Below the pieces are notes generated by a model that did not search any database, was not told the origin of the DNA, and saw only the letters and a program-made list of their open reading frames with translations. A stretch of DNA of 64,000 bases, taken from positions 15,081,249 through 15,145,248 of the forward strand of contig OZ038423.1 of NCBI GenBank assembly GCA_964036155.1. The letters run 5' to 3'. The stretch is from Diploscapter coronatus. Lineage: Eukaryota > Nematoda > Chromadorea > Rhabditida > Rhabditidae. Shown here in pieces: positions 1-12,700 of the stretch. The position numbers were made by a program, and so were the translations under genes. How positions within the stretch are numbered: position 1 is the stretch's first letter; each line of letters begins with the position of its first letter.

Positions 1-328
1 CTTGACGAAATTTTCCAAATAGGGGTTTTCGATAACGGGGACGACGATGATGAATTCAAAAAGTGCTGAATAGGAATCTGGAGGAAAGAAATTTTAAGCC
101 GTTTTTCACTCGTATTTTGTATGAGAAATGAGCAATTCGCTATCGAAAATGTAAGCTAATTTTGCAAATTTGTGAATACAAGTGGAGAACTGACTATTTT
201 CACTTACTTCCAGTTTCCAGGCTCCTATTTAGCACTTTTTGACTCATCATTGCAACCTCAGTTATTGACAATCCCTATTTGGAAAGTTTTGTCGAATTTG
301 TGATTTCCGACTTGTTCACTTCCCTTAT
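1..328. repeat. Fold-back (MITE-like) element, left end cut by window
   Basis: The left half (about 5-130) and the reverse complement of the right half (about 190-328) are similar. 'ttccaaatagg' near 13 is mirrored by 'cctatttggaaa' near 274, and 'aaaaagtgctgaatagg' near 58 by 'cctatttagcactttttga' near 226. The right terminus reads cacttccctta, the inverse of the taagggaagtg and acaagggaagt motifs that begin related copies near 48425 and 54155. All three share a core resembling ttttcactcgtatt. It probably sits in an intron or outron upstream of the exon at 562. Confidence 0.6.
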
Positions 329-561
329 GAGATAGTAAATGAATCCAAGGGAAAAAGGCGTTTATTTAAAATTTATACCAAGTCCGAAAATTTTGAAGAC
401 TCCAAACTGAAACGATTTTCGAAATCTCAGAATTTCCGTTTTTAATCATTTTGAATACGATATGATAATGTGAGATTGAAGATCATTTAAAAACACAATT
501 CAAGAGATTCTTATCTTTAATTTATATATAATTTCATAATATAATATAGAGATATTTTCAG

Positions 562-842
562 ATATGGGAACAGCACAAGACAACCTAATGGAGAGAATAC
601 GACGAGTCTCTGGTCAAGCCGCTGCAATTGGATCGGCGAGAATGGCCGCTGGAGCGCAAAGAACACTGGCTGAGCAGTACGGATTGACTGGAGCTACTGC
701 TGGAGGACGTCGCTACAATTATCGAGCCAGTCGGTCAGACGTGGGCAGTCCGAGAAGCCCAAGGAGATATCCATCACAAACGCTACTCGATGGAATCAGA
801 CCAGGGCCATCAGCAACTTATAATACTCCTATCATGAAATAG
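562..842 (+). CDS. Exon of unrecognised small basic protein (terminal exon or short SL-led gene)
   Basis: A clear acceptor (gatattttcag) ends at 561, and the first ATG is at 564. The open frame runs 92 residues to a TAG at 840-842. The product is rich in Ala, Arg, Ser and Gly, with an Ala-rich helix-like stretch (SGQAAAIGSARMAAGAQRTL) followed by an Arg/Ser/Pro-rich low-complexity tail containing SPRSPRRYPS. There is no signal peptide or membrane segment. Because the acceptor is two bases before the ATG, it could be a trans-spliced short gene. It could equally be the last exon of a gene starting left of the window. Third-position bias and the clean acceptor favour real coding. Family not recognised. 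Confidence 0.5.
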
Positions 843-865
843 TGCTCAATTCATATAATCTAAAC

Positions 866-1290
866 TCACAAGAGAAACTTTCGAATTGTGAGAGACTAGC
901 CGCGTCCATATTTCATCCATTAGGGCAATTGAATATGCTCGTTCCTAATTTCAGGTTCAAGTTTGCTGAAGGGCATTCTGCAGGGCTACCGAATCATTCG
1001 AATTTTGTCTGTTTTCTTTGCTCAGAATCTCCTATTCAGGCGTTCAAGAACCTTTTTGTATCTCTTTGAGTGAAGTTTAAATTGCAAAATTTGAATACAT
1101 TACGAGAGACGCAACTCATTGCTTGATTCTGAAGCAAAGAAAACAGACAGAATTCGGATGATTCGGTAGCCCTGCAGAATGCCCTTCAGCAAATTTGAAC
1201 CTGATATTAGGAACGAGCATGCTTGATTATCTTAGTGGATGAAATATGGACGCGGTTAGTCTCTCACAATTCGAAAGCTTCCCTTGTCAG
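866..1290. repeat. Long inverted repeat just after the stop codon at 842
   Basis: Two arms of about 150-165 bp, roughly 866-1029 and 1125-1290, are near-perfect reverse complements around a spacer of about 95 bp. For example 'gaattgtgagagactagccg' near 883 pairs with the sequence ending 'gtctctcacaattcg' near 1274, and 'gggctaccgaatcattcgaa' near 984 with 'gattcggtagccctgcagaa' near 1158. The open frame at 842-1069 lies within arm one and looks like a by-product. In a transcript this would form a long hairpin. Confidence 0.85.
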
Positions 1291-4200
1291 ACCAAAAAGG
1301 GCTATCATCAGAAATTTCATGCTACCTACTCTTCATAATGTTCTCTTCACAATTGTATATCTCTAATCAGACATTTTCAAAATTTTTGCAGCGCTTAATG
1401 ATTTCATAACTATGATTGCTTCTGCGACTTACGCCCTCTATATTTTTGTCTGACGAAAGTGCTCCATAGGTCTGTTTAAACTGCCTTTATCAGTTCTTAT
1501 GCTTTCGAAAATCACCTGCATAATTTTCTTCTCGACATTTTTGACTTATGCCAACGGGTAAATACGAAACTGAATCTTTCATCAAATGGATTTGCTTGCT
1601 CATATAAATTTGTAAGAAAAATGAATAAATACTTTAATTCGGAAAGAATAATTTGATCAATTTTAGTATCAAGTCACTTGAGTAAGTTTAGTTCGCTAGT
1701 TAAAAATAGGAAGAACAAGGAAAATTATCGAAAAACTATTCAGTTTTGAATAGACTGATTACACTTTTCTAAAATATTTTTGCAAGTTCAATAGGATTAT
1801 AAGTCAGGCTTGCAGAATTGAATATTCATCGTCAATAGGTGGACTATAACAAGAATTGCAATTGTATGCGAAATTCGTTCATACGTGCAATTCTCGGGAT
1901 TAGGTCGGTTTTAGAATGAATGTATACTCATTACTTATTTTTGTACCCGATTATCGCAAATCGACTATTTTATAATGATATCTTCATGAAAACGTCATTT
2001 TTAGCGTCACTTTATTTCAACGATTAAATTTGAAGTTGTTGAAGTTCAAAATCAAACTTAACTTAAATTTTCTGTGGAATTAGTTCGATGTTACATTTCC
2101 CCCCGAAAATCTTATGAGTAGAAAGTCTGGAAGAAAATTGGTGAACTTTCGCTTATATTGAACTTGTTTTTGTAATTCCTTTATTTGGTGAGCAACCAAA
2201 TGCCCATAACTCCTTTAATGCCGTGTTTTCTTAGCAATTGTAATCCCAGATATTGCAAGCATCGCCTCGGCAATTCAGGACCAAATTGCTTGTGACAATT
2301 TAGCCGCTGTTGCTTGAATCTGGCATTGGTTCATTTCTCGATGCAGGTGCTGCCCAAATGGGCCTCTCTCCTTATAAATTGCCTATTTAGAACAATTTTC
2401 GACATTCAGAATATCCGTTTTTGAAATACCGCTGTTCGTTTTCGGCTCAAAATTCGAGATTTGTTTATCAAAAACCAGATTACATTATATGAAGTTTTCG
2501 TCAAATATAATCCTGTTTTGAATGGAATAAGGGGGATAACACCTTCACAGAAGAGGGACGACTTATTTTTATCTCGAGAATCGTGACCGAAAGTGTTTTG
2601 ATTAGTTGGAGAATTTCTTGAAACACGATTCTAACTCTAAAAGTTTGCAAAGTGAAATTGAATAGTTTCGCCCTTTAATTCTAAACTTGCACGATATTCA
2701 CTATTTATATTTGATACGTCGCCATTTTCTGTTCTCGCATTAGTCCTCTGGCGTCGTTAAGCCGTCTTATCCCAAAAATCGGTCAGTGGTTTTCAACGTT
2801 TCTACATTTTTCCTCTTACATTTTTCTGCCTCATTTTTATCGTTCTCTAATTTTAAGAGCTGCAAGGCGAGATATTCGGTTACAACACACTACAATAGGC
2901 AACATAGGCGCCTGCGCAACTCCCGAAAAAGTCACGCACACACATCATAGCTATTATCGATTTTTCATCTAAATTTGGAGCTTTTCGTCGTTTTTCAATA
3001 TTTTTATCCATAATCTGACTCATTGTTATAAGAAAATCCCTTATAATAAAGAGACACGAAGCTCAGAAAAGATCTTGGTTTTGAATGTAAACAAAAGTGC
3101 AGAGTGCAGAATTGTTATGGCGCACGTGCATTTTGATAGGACAGCAAAACCTACAATTTTACATTTTTATCTTTCAACATAATCCTCACTGATCACTTCC
3201 TTTTTTGGGTTCATTTCCACGTTAGCTGTCAAATTTCGATTCACTTCTTTTCGTCTCCCAAAGCGCCAGTCTATCTCCAAATAAGTCATTGTCTATTCAA
3301 GGAAATGAACGAAACGAAACGTCGTAGGTTGTGGGTTTCATTTTGTCTTTTTCTTCTTGGGAACTACAATTTTCTAACTTAGTCAGTTTTTAATTTTAAA
3401 ATGAACTTCGGAAGGATATTTTCTCGTAAAAACAAGGTGGAAATGGATATGCTTTATCAATTTCTCAATTTTACGTTGATCTTTCGGTCTGTGTATCGCA
3501 TTTATAATTCATCATTTTCATGGCACAAGCCTTCGAGTAACTTCTTCAATTTCATTGTTCAGACTACAAATAGCCGCTGCATGTTCTATTTTCATTTTGG
3601 ATATGTCATTTTATTCGTATTATTTTCACTTATTTTGTAAGTTTAGGCATTTTATGCGTTAATGGTCTCAATATTTGGAATATTACGAATAAGAAGTGCA
3701 TTTCGGAAATTCCGACGATACAGGAATCGGTTCAGTGTCAGATTTGGTAAGCCTATTCTAGTTTTTAAAAACAACGAATTCCCTCCCAGTGATTAACCAT
3801 AAATTTTTCATTTTATATTTTCTACCTAAATTTTAAAACTTAGTTTCTCTCGAATAACATCGTCATTTCTCACCACAATGACGAGACATAATTACAATTG
3901 TTTATGATGAAGTGTGGTCCATTTGAGAAATACCTCGAGAGACGAGGAGAATGGGAGAAAGGGAGGAAGGAGTTCCTTCGATTAGTGCCAGCCTAGCAGT
4001 GGGATATGCCTGAACTGATATGTTGATCAGCGGTGCAGCTGACCCCTTTGATATTCGTCTCTTCCATTTCTCGGCGTTCTCTCCACTTCACTCGGTCTTT
4101 CGCCCCCGATCATCTCCTGTTACACTATCCGCTCGTGCTCTCTCCCCTTTCCCTCATATTTCTTGCCTGCTTCCTTCGCGACTCTAACTGATTCAACTGA

Positions 4201-6726
4201 TTCGAGTGCATTCCCGTCTGTCCATCCCGTCATTTGACTCGAACATTTTCAATTTCAACCGCTTGGCTGATAATTGCAATTCACATTTCCCTGGATTTCC
4301 AAATCTCCCTTCTTACATTTCTATTTTCGCATACTTACTCATCATCGGGCAATAATACATCTACCAACGCGCTGTTGTCCAGTTTACTCAATGTGCAACA
4401 TTATGTGATGAGCGATGCGAACAGGAAACATTTTGTAGACTTACGAGACTCTGGAGATTATGAGCATTTCCCGCTAAAGTTGGCATATTTTTTTAGTTGA
4501 AATTGCATCTCCATTAGCCATATCTGTTAATCCTCAAACTCTACTTTGCTTAGTATTTGGAGTAAGCCTCAATAATGTTTTAGCCTGAATTTAGAGCCTA
4601 TTGGCTTTTTCTCTCATCACTTTAGAGTTCGTTGCCATCGAAATTTCAAATAGCAATTCAGGTAATGGGAAATGCTCGAGTACAAAAAGTTATCTCTCAA
4701 ATGCAGTCTGCATTCATTCGTCGGGAAATTTTTGTCTAACCAAGAACATTTTATCAAATGATTTGATTTGCTTTAGCGTGTAAAAACTTGCCTTTGAGCT
4801 CACCTAATTCGCTCATTAGCGCACAGCAATCAGACAATCAGGCCAAGGCAAAGAACATCTGGAATTCCGTCAAGTCACCCTGCATCTTGTCCTGCCTCCT
4901 CACTGCCTTCTGCATTCCTTGCTGCTTGCCATTGTTCGTCTGCAATTTCACATTTAGTAGCTCATGGGTATGAGAGTTTCCAACAAATGTCACACATGTT
5001 TTGCATCGTCGAAACGCATAGTCAAAGATTCTAACCGCAATCCAAAAACTAAGACATTTTATCATTTTCTAGTCCTCATGATATATCTGTTCCACCGACA
5101 TTTCCCTCTAACACACAAGATTACATTTCCGCTGAAAAAGCTTTTCCTCGGCAATCCATCTGTTTTTTTTTTCAATTCGAGTAACTTTACCGTTGATCAG
5201 TCATTAATCACGATTTTCGTCAAGTATTTGCCTCAACCCATTCTCTTTCTCCCTTAAAATCATATAATCCCTTTCTATTTTGCTCCTATGCCTTTGACTG
5301 ATTTCGTCCGTCCATTTTGCTCTAATGTGAAAGTGTAAAAAGTTGGTGCAACATCGCGGAATCCGAAACGAATCGCCAATCGCGAACAGCGTTCTCTTCT
5401 TCTCATCTCCTATATCTCTCTGCTCCTACCCTTTCAACTTGCGCATTTGCACTTTCGGCCTAGGCTACCTTCATATCTCTAGCTTCGTTCCACCTAGTTT
5501 TTCATCTCAGAAATCATTCTACGCGCATTTTGCGACTTCTCAAAAATTCTTCACTCTTCGTTGTAAAAGACAAACGCATTTCAACTTGTAAAAGTTGTAG
5601 CTTCGGCGAAAATAGATAATTTTAGCTTGAGAAAAATGATTGCCAACTGATTGCTGCATGAAATGTATAGCGGATAGCGCATTTTCAACAAACCTCGCCT
5701 GAGAATTTTGAACAGTTTCATTTTTGTACGATGTTTCTTATCAAAAATTTGGAAAATGCATAACTCTGGAAACAAAATGACCCTCTATTCAACGAGCTAA
5801 ACTTTAGGTTATTTCATTCCAAGTTTTCGAAATTTGTGAGTAATGGGTTGAAACTCGGCGAGATGTGTTTGTCCAACTCCGATATCGTTCTGTCATTTCG
5901 TGGGTGGGGCAGAGATTTATCGGATAATTTTGACTGTTTGGCTGGTCGAACTTTTTCAACTTGACTTTTTCTGCCAACTTTGTGATTTGATTAGAGATAA
6001 AGACAAGGATTTTGCAAGAGAAAGTAAGAAAGTTGGCAGATCGTGGAGGGAAAAACTGCTGAGAATGTGAGGAGATATAGGTAAAGCTGGGAAAGCGAGA
6101 GATGGAGATTGTAAATAGAGGAGAAAAAGGTATCCAGACAGTTCTGCTGTGTTCTCTATTTCTTCCTTACTTCTGATATCCCTTGCGTTTTCTCAGTTGA
6201 TGCACAAATAACACGTTGCATTCATCTCGAATCTTGACTCTCTTACCTCTGCACTGCATTCTTGCTCATCTTGCATTTTGTCATCTCTATCCCCTGTCCT
6301 GTTCTTGTTCTTATTCTTGTCTTCATTTGCTAACCTCTGAATCTTTCCTTTGTATTGAATTTCAGCTTGTTTTACATGAATTTCACGCAAATGCGTCATT
6401 TTGAGATGTTCTGATCATCGTTTTTGCGTAGCTCGTAATTGTCTAGGAAAAATAAGTCTTCGAAGGGAAAAACTTAAGAAATTTTCCTGAGACTTTTTCC
6501 CTATAAAATCGATGCCACAACAGTATATCTCATTTTGTAATTATTATTTTTATGAAAAAAAAAATCTCTAAAAGAATCTTGAACGATGCTCTAAATCACG
6601 CCTTTTCAAACCCAGCAATTATTACTCTTTGATTTTGAGGTTCACGTGCCGCTACAACTCACTCACTCGTCAATCATTCTTCGTCGCGTGAGTCGATTGT
6701 TGTACTGATCGATTCCCCCTCTACAG
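1291..6726. other. Gene-free upstream region of the MTCL1/SOGA-like gene
   Basis: About 5.4 kb with no convincing coding exon on either strand. The part from about 4.0 to 5.6 kb is C/T-rich on the plus strand (many ctctcc and ttcttc runs), as is common in nematode upstream regions. Short open frames here lack codon bias and splice context. One weak candidate first exon is at 3401-3436 (MNFGRIFSRKNK, followed by gtggaa), but its phase does not join the next exon, so it is not called. Confidence 0.5.
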
Positions 6727-6734
6727 CTCCGCCT

Positions 6735-9700
6735 ATGGCCGATGTCTGTTCGGGTTTCGAGCCACAAAACTACCTCAAAGACCGCTGCAGGAAATGCTTC
6801 AAGCAAAAGGTTAGCAAAAATGTGAATAACTTGAAAAAAAAACCAAAATAATTGATGGCTCGAACTAAAGCTCAACCTCACCACGGTGAACATATTATTC
6901 ACCGGCAGTTTTTTTTCTCATTTCAAACACGAAAAAGACTGAAAATAGGCACCGGTGAAAACTAGTATTCTAGTGTTCTCACAGCGGTTAGATTTATGAG
7001 TTATGGTACAAACCATGTTGATCAACATAATATTAACATTGGAAAATCTTTTTTTCTCATTCTACTACAATGATATTCATGCTGATCAATCAGCCGTTTG
7101 AATAAAAATCTAAAATTCGTATGATTCAGGACAAACATTTCGAAGGACTGTCACCTCCCCCTGTGAAAAAAGAGCGAAGGAAAAGTTGGCGTGACAATCG
7201 GAATCATGACAACGGAGGGCCTGAAGATGGTAGAAATTTTTTGGTTTCAATTTCTTGATTTATAACATGAATGATTGATCTAATTTTGTATTCTACCGAA
7301 TTCTGTTGAAGATGACCCTTTTCAGACTCAGAAGCGATGGAGATTTTGTCTCAATCCTCGTATCTGTCAGCCACTTCGAAAGGAATGTCTTCGGCTAAAT
7401 CAGTGGACAGCATGAACGACACCAAGTCCATGGTGACAGCAGTCAGCGAGTCCGAGCCAAGGCCTGAACGACCAGATACACCCACTGAAAACGATGTGAG
7501 TTTTGAAATTAATGGAGTTTTTCTTTTATAAACGCCTTCTTAAAAAATTCCGTTTTTCACTTGTGCGACAATCTTTATTTTTCAACTTGAACTATCCGAA
7601 AGAACTTCCTGCATATTCAGAAGCAAAAATTACTTTCAGCAATCACTGATCTTGTCAATGAAAGAAGAGCTCTCTCAACTTCGAGAGACTAATCGGCAAT
7701 TGAAGGTACAGACTTTTCTTTAGTTTTGAAAGAGAATAATAGATTTTCAGGAAGAGCGTGAGCAATACACCGCTCGGCGAATAAAATTGACTGAAAATGG
7801 CGACAGCTCGCTGGTGAAAATGCTGGAAGACCGATTGACAGAGGCTGAGAATCAAATCCAGGACTACAGAGATGAAAATACGGTGCTCAAGTGCGAACTC
7901 AGGGACTTGCAGGTAATCAAAAAATATATAAATTAGCACAAATTATATCATTTTTATTTCATTTTTGAAATAATTATTCTCGATAATTTTGCCAATTCTG
8001 GATTCAAATATTTCAGGAGACTGCCTTCGCCGGATCAGATGAAAAACTGAAAGAAAAGATCAAGCAAACCGAATCACTTTGTGATGAGCTGATGGAGGAG
8101 AATGAACAGCTCAAAATGGAAGTCAAAGATCTGCAGCAGGAAATTGAAGAGATGCAGGTAGACCTTAGGACTTGAAGAATACGTCATTATTTTCGAACAA
8201 TAAATTATCGTTTGTTTAATTTTCCAACCTTGAATTTTCTCAAAGTTGAAAATTTATGAAAATTCAATCTTTCAGGACCAGTACCGCGAAGAAGAAATCG
8301 AAGAATTCCGTGAACTGCAGCGTGAATTGGAACTGAATGCGAAGAACTGCAGAGTGCTGCAATTCAAATTGAGGAAGGCCGAGAGACAGAAGGAACAGAT
8401 GGAAACCGAGAGGAATCAGGCAAAGGCCAAAGTGGAACAATTGTCTGGAGAAGGACAGGAGGTCAATGATACGAGCTCCAAAGCGGAGAATGCAAAGATA
8501 CGAGAATTCGAAGCCGAACTCAGGATCGCTAAAGAGGTGGGTTTTATTGTGACAATTTTTGACAGAAAGAAGAGATTTATGAAAAATTTATACTGCTTTT
8601 CTTCTTCGTCAATACTCTTCTATCACAAAGCCGGCTGAACTTTCCAAGAAAGCATTACATGGCAAATATTGTTTTTTTTTTCAAAGTTTTGCAAAATTTA
8701 TCAGCAATTTTGACAATTCTAATTTCAGGTATCCGTCCGCCTTCACAATGAGCTCGAACAAAGCGAGGAGAAGCGCTACAAGCTGGAAGATGAGGTGTTC
8801 TACTTGAAAGAGAAGATCAGGGAACTGCAGACCCAGAACAAGTGGAGAGAAGCCAGGAATAAAACTGATAATGCGGTGGTGAGCGAATTATGATTTTTCA
8901 AAACGAATCACTGATCAAAAAGAAATATTCTTCTGAATATCTTTCTCCGAATTAGCTAAAATACTCGAATATGTAGTCATCGATGACCTTCTTTTCAGAA
9001 ACGTTTGTCAGCTGAATTGGCAGCTTCAGTTCCGATCATTCCCGATGGCGATATGAGCAAAGAGCTGCGAGATGCACTCGAAAGGGAGATCGACATTCGG
9101 GAGCAGTTGAGATTCACGGAAGAAGATCTGAAACGAACTCAACTGAGATTACAGGTTCGTGATTTTTCCCTCAATAATTCAGAACGTGTTATTTCTGATC
9201 TAAGGTGCTATTTGATGGGATGATATAATTTTTGACACTAGCATCGATATTACCAATTTGCGAAAATGTTACTCAAGTTGCTTCCCGATCCTTAATTTTA
9301 ATTTCGAGAAGTTTTACATAGAAATAAACGTTTCATTTTGATCATCAAAACTTCAGGACATTGAAAACGAAAATGAAACATTGCTGAAGAAGTTGGCAAA
9401 GGCTTCCAAACTACGTCCCCCAATGGTCCGCTCCGCGAGGTTAGTGTTGCCCTCCTTCTTGTCTTCAGTCCGTCCCCCTTCCCTGTCGTCCCTGTGGCTG
9501 CCGCGTCGTTCCGCTTCGTTCTCCTCCGAATCGTCAGGGACCTCCTTCACTTCTCCATCTCCTGCAGATGCAACCACTTTCTGTGCAGAGTGCTCTGCTC
9601 ACGATGCATGTCAATTGCAAGTGCGTTGTTGTGTTCTTGTCAGCAAGACAGTTCGGATTCTTTATTATTATGTTATAAGAAATTAAATCTTCGTTTACTA

Positions 9701-12700
9701 TTTGATCTAAAGTCGATTGTTCTTATAACAATGGTGAAGAATCCAAACGTCTTTGCCAGCCTCTATGGAGAACACAGAATACCGAATCGACTCTCAAGAA
9801 TTTTGAAATTTTTGATGTTTGAAAAGAATGATATTCACGCAAAAAACTTATGTGAGCTAAACATACGCTGCATTATTTTCTTGACATTTGTGAATATCGT
9901 CTTTCTTTGTTGGCAAAATTCCTACAACATATCATTTACCGTTGTTCGTTTCAGAACTCAGTATGTTTGTGTTCATCCCACGTGCAAACGAGTGAATGTC
10001 GCACACACAAACGAGCATCCAAAAAATCATGCAAAGTCTATTGTTGCTAAAATTCACCACTATTTCTATGTTTCTACCCTAATCATAACTTATCTAGCTT
10101 CTTTTAGATTTCTTTCGAGGTTAAAGAGCTTCTCTAAACATGCCGCGCGAAAGGCAAAGACGAATTTCCTGTGACTACAGCGTCGATTCGCAGTCGTTCT
10201 GCTTGAGAACTTCCTATTACAGTGAAGATAGTAGCGAGGATGCAGAGACTGAGTATTTTTTCAAGAAATTTTTATGCTTGCTTGAAATTTGTCTTCTACT
10301 TTTTCAAAATATAAGCTAAGTTGCTGTAACTCCATGAGCTTTGAGTTCATGTAATTCTAGGCACGGCTCTTCAGTTTCTTTATGTCGGAATCAGGTTTAT
10401 TTGATGTGTGTGTGTGTGTGTGTATGCACAAAGTTTCGATATTGAAATATGAAAATTCTTGGAAGTTTTTAGAATTGGCTAATTTAATCTAATTGCAGCG
10501 ATGGGAACGCGCAACTGCAGCTGGAACTGGCGGAGCACGAAGTCGAACATTTGACATCAAAAGTCGAAAGACTCGAAAAGACCAACGATCACCTCAACAA
10601 AAAGTAGGAGTAATTTCATTTTAGTCAAAATTAACTACGAGACACAGCTTTATTTGTGATGAAGAACTATTCTGGTCTATTGCGAAACAAACGTATTTTC
10701 GATAAATCAGTTTCGGAACTAATTTCTATGATGCTATTCTTTATAAGAAGAATTTTATAGATGCAGTCTCTGAGCCTGAAAATTCAATGAAATAAACATT
10801 TTTAGGATTGTCGAATTGGAAACCGACTTTTCGAATCGGGCCTCCGAGATAGCAGCCCGATCTCCTGGTTCAGAGGTAAATTCAAAGTGATAAATAAAAC
10901 AAATCATGGGGTCCTAAAATTAGCATATTTTACTTGGTGCTCTTCTAAAACTACCTTTTCTCTCTTTAACTCTCTTCAAGTGTGCGCCACAAAAAGTTTT
11001 CCGAGAAGTATCGTTTTGCATTCTTTGTTCAGATAAAAAATACGAACACCAATAAGCAAAGGGGATTTTGAAATTTGACCCGCTTTGTCAAAATCGTTGC
11101 AAATCTCACTTTTCGTTTGGGCGTATAAAAACGATGAATCGGAAAAGTGGAATTCGAGCCAAAATATACCTGCGTGAAAGAAGTAAAAAAATGATTGCTT
11201 TGGAACATCGAAAAACAAAAATGCCTGAGATATTCTAGTTTCATTCACGAAATATCTAGCTTCTAGCGCATGAGCTATTGTTTTCACGCGAAATATTCGA
11301 AGATAGCATAAGTTATTCTAGTCATTGATTATTTGCGATACTATTTCTTATTTCCTAAAGTTTATGAAACAAATTTCTTCTATCAAATTGAAGAAAAATA
11401 CAATTTGCTAAATTCTGCTTCTGTGCAGAAAGATTGATCTAAAAAGAGGAAAATCTTTAAAAATGAGTTTATTCGGAGTGGTGAACTATCAATTATTCGT
11501 GCTGGCAGAGAACATGGTAACTGTGATTCAATCACTGAAATATCTGCAGTTCAACCTGTCAGCAGAGATGGAAAAGGACATGTCGAAAATGCTCGGCCAG
11601 ATTGCCGAACTGGAGAGGAAGAACCACGAGCTGACTCTGCAGCTGCGAAGCGTCGAATCTTCCAAAAACTCGCCAAACTCAAACAACAACAATAACAACA
11701 ACTTCAGTAATGGATGTAAGATTTTATTTATTTAAAAATCAATTTATAGAATTGGCTATTTGGATAGCACATGACATGCTACATGCAAAATAAGATAGTA
11801 AATCTTTATTTTTCATAATTTAATTCGTTAGTATGCTAGTGTTTCCAGGTTGCCTATGAAAATTAACGCACATTGTAATTTGTTGTAATTTATAGTTCAT
11901 AAAGATCAGCTTTTTATTATGCTAAAAAAGTAAAACAATTCAGCCACTCCGATTCCGACCCCAGAATTGCGATCCGAACAAGAGAAGCGACGCATCGTCG
12001 AAGCAGAGCTGACTGAACTGAAACAGACTCTGCTCAAGACCGACAGTCAGAAGATTATTAGTCTAGCTACTAAAGTAAGGCAATTTCATAAAGTTATTTG
12101 CTAGGTGACAAAAACAAAAATAAGTCGCTCTTTGTGTTTTCTAATTCTAATTGGATAATTGAGATTTGGTTTGATAAGCATTTATTGGATGGAGCCCAAT
12201 TTGGTGATGGTGGTTTAAATCAGGCCATCCCACACCTTTATTAACGATCTCGGGCCTTTTATACAAATTAGTTAGTTATAACATCTAGGCATAGTATAAG
12301 GAGTTTAATTGAAGTATGACTCAATTGCTAAGTGGCTTTAGTTGTCGAACTAGGATTTTAGGCGAATGAGTCAAGCTATATCTATATAATTCTAGATTAA
12401 ATTTCTACCAAAGACTTAATAATGAGTATTATCAGGACACTATTTGTTTGGAGAATGTTTCTGTTTCATCTTTTCTAGTACCAAACACCAAGGAATATCC
12501 GCATAGACATTATTTTTCTAAATAATTTCTATTTTTCCAGGTCGAACAATTGAATGGCCAGTTATCGTTAGTAAATGAACGTTGCAACACTCTGCACAAG
12601 AAGCACGCGAAGGACAACGACAATTCGATTTACATTGTAAGAGGAAAATCGTAGAAAAATTGAAGGACCAAGTTCAGAATAGTCTGAAAGAGAAGATCGA

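Noticed and set aside
842..1069. 75-codon plus-strand open frame
   Set aside because: It falls inside one arm of the large inverted repeat.
3401..3436. Possible alternative first exon (MNFGRIFSRKNK) for the coiled-coil gene
   Set aside because: The putative donor gtggaa is weak, and its phase does not fit the exon at 6727.
9494..10174. 226-codon plus-strand open frame, the longest in the window
   Set aside because: It lies in an intron of the MTCL1/SOGA-like gene, is in a different frame from the exons, is full of hydrophobic and Cys-rich noise, and has no start or splice context.
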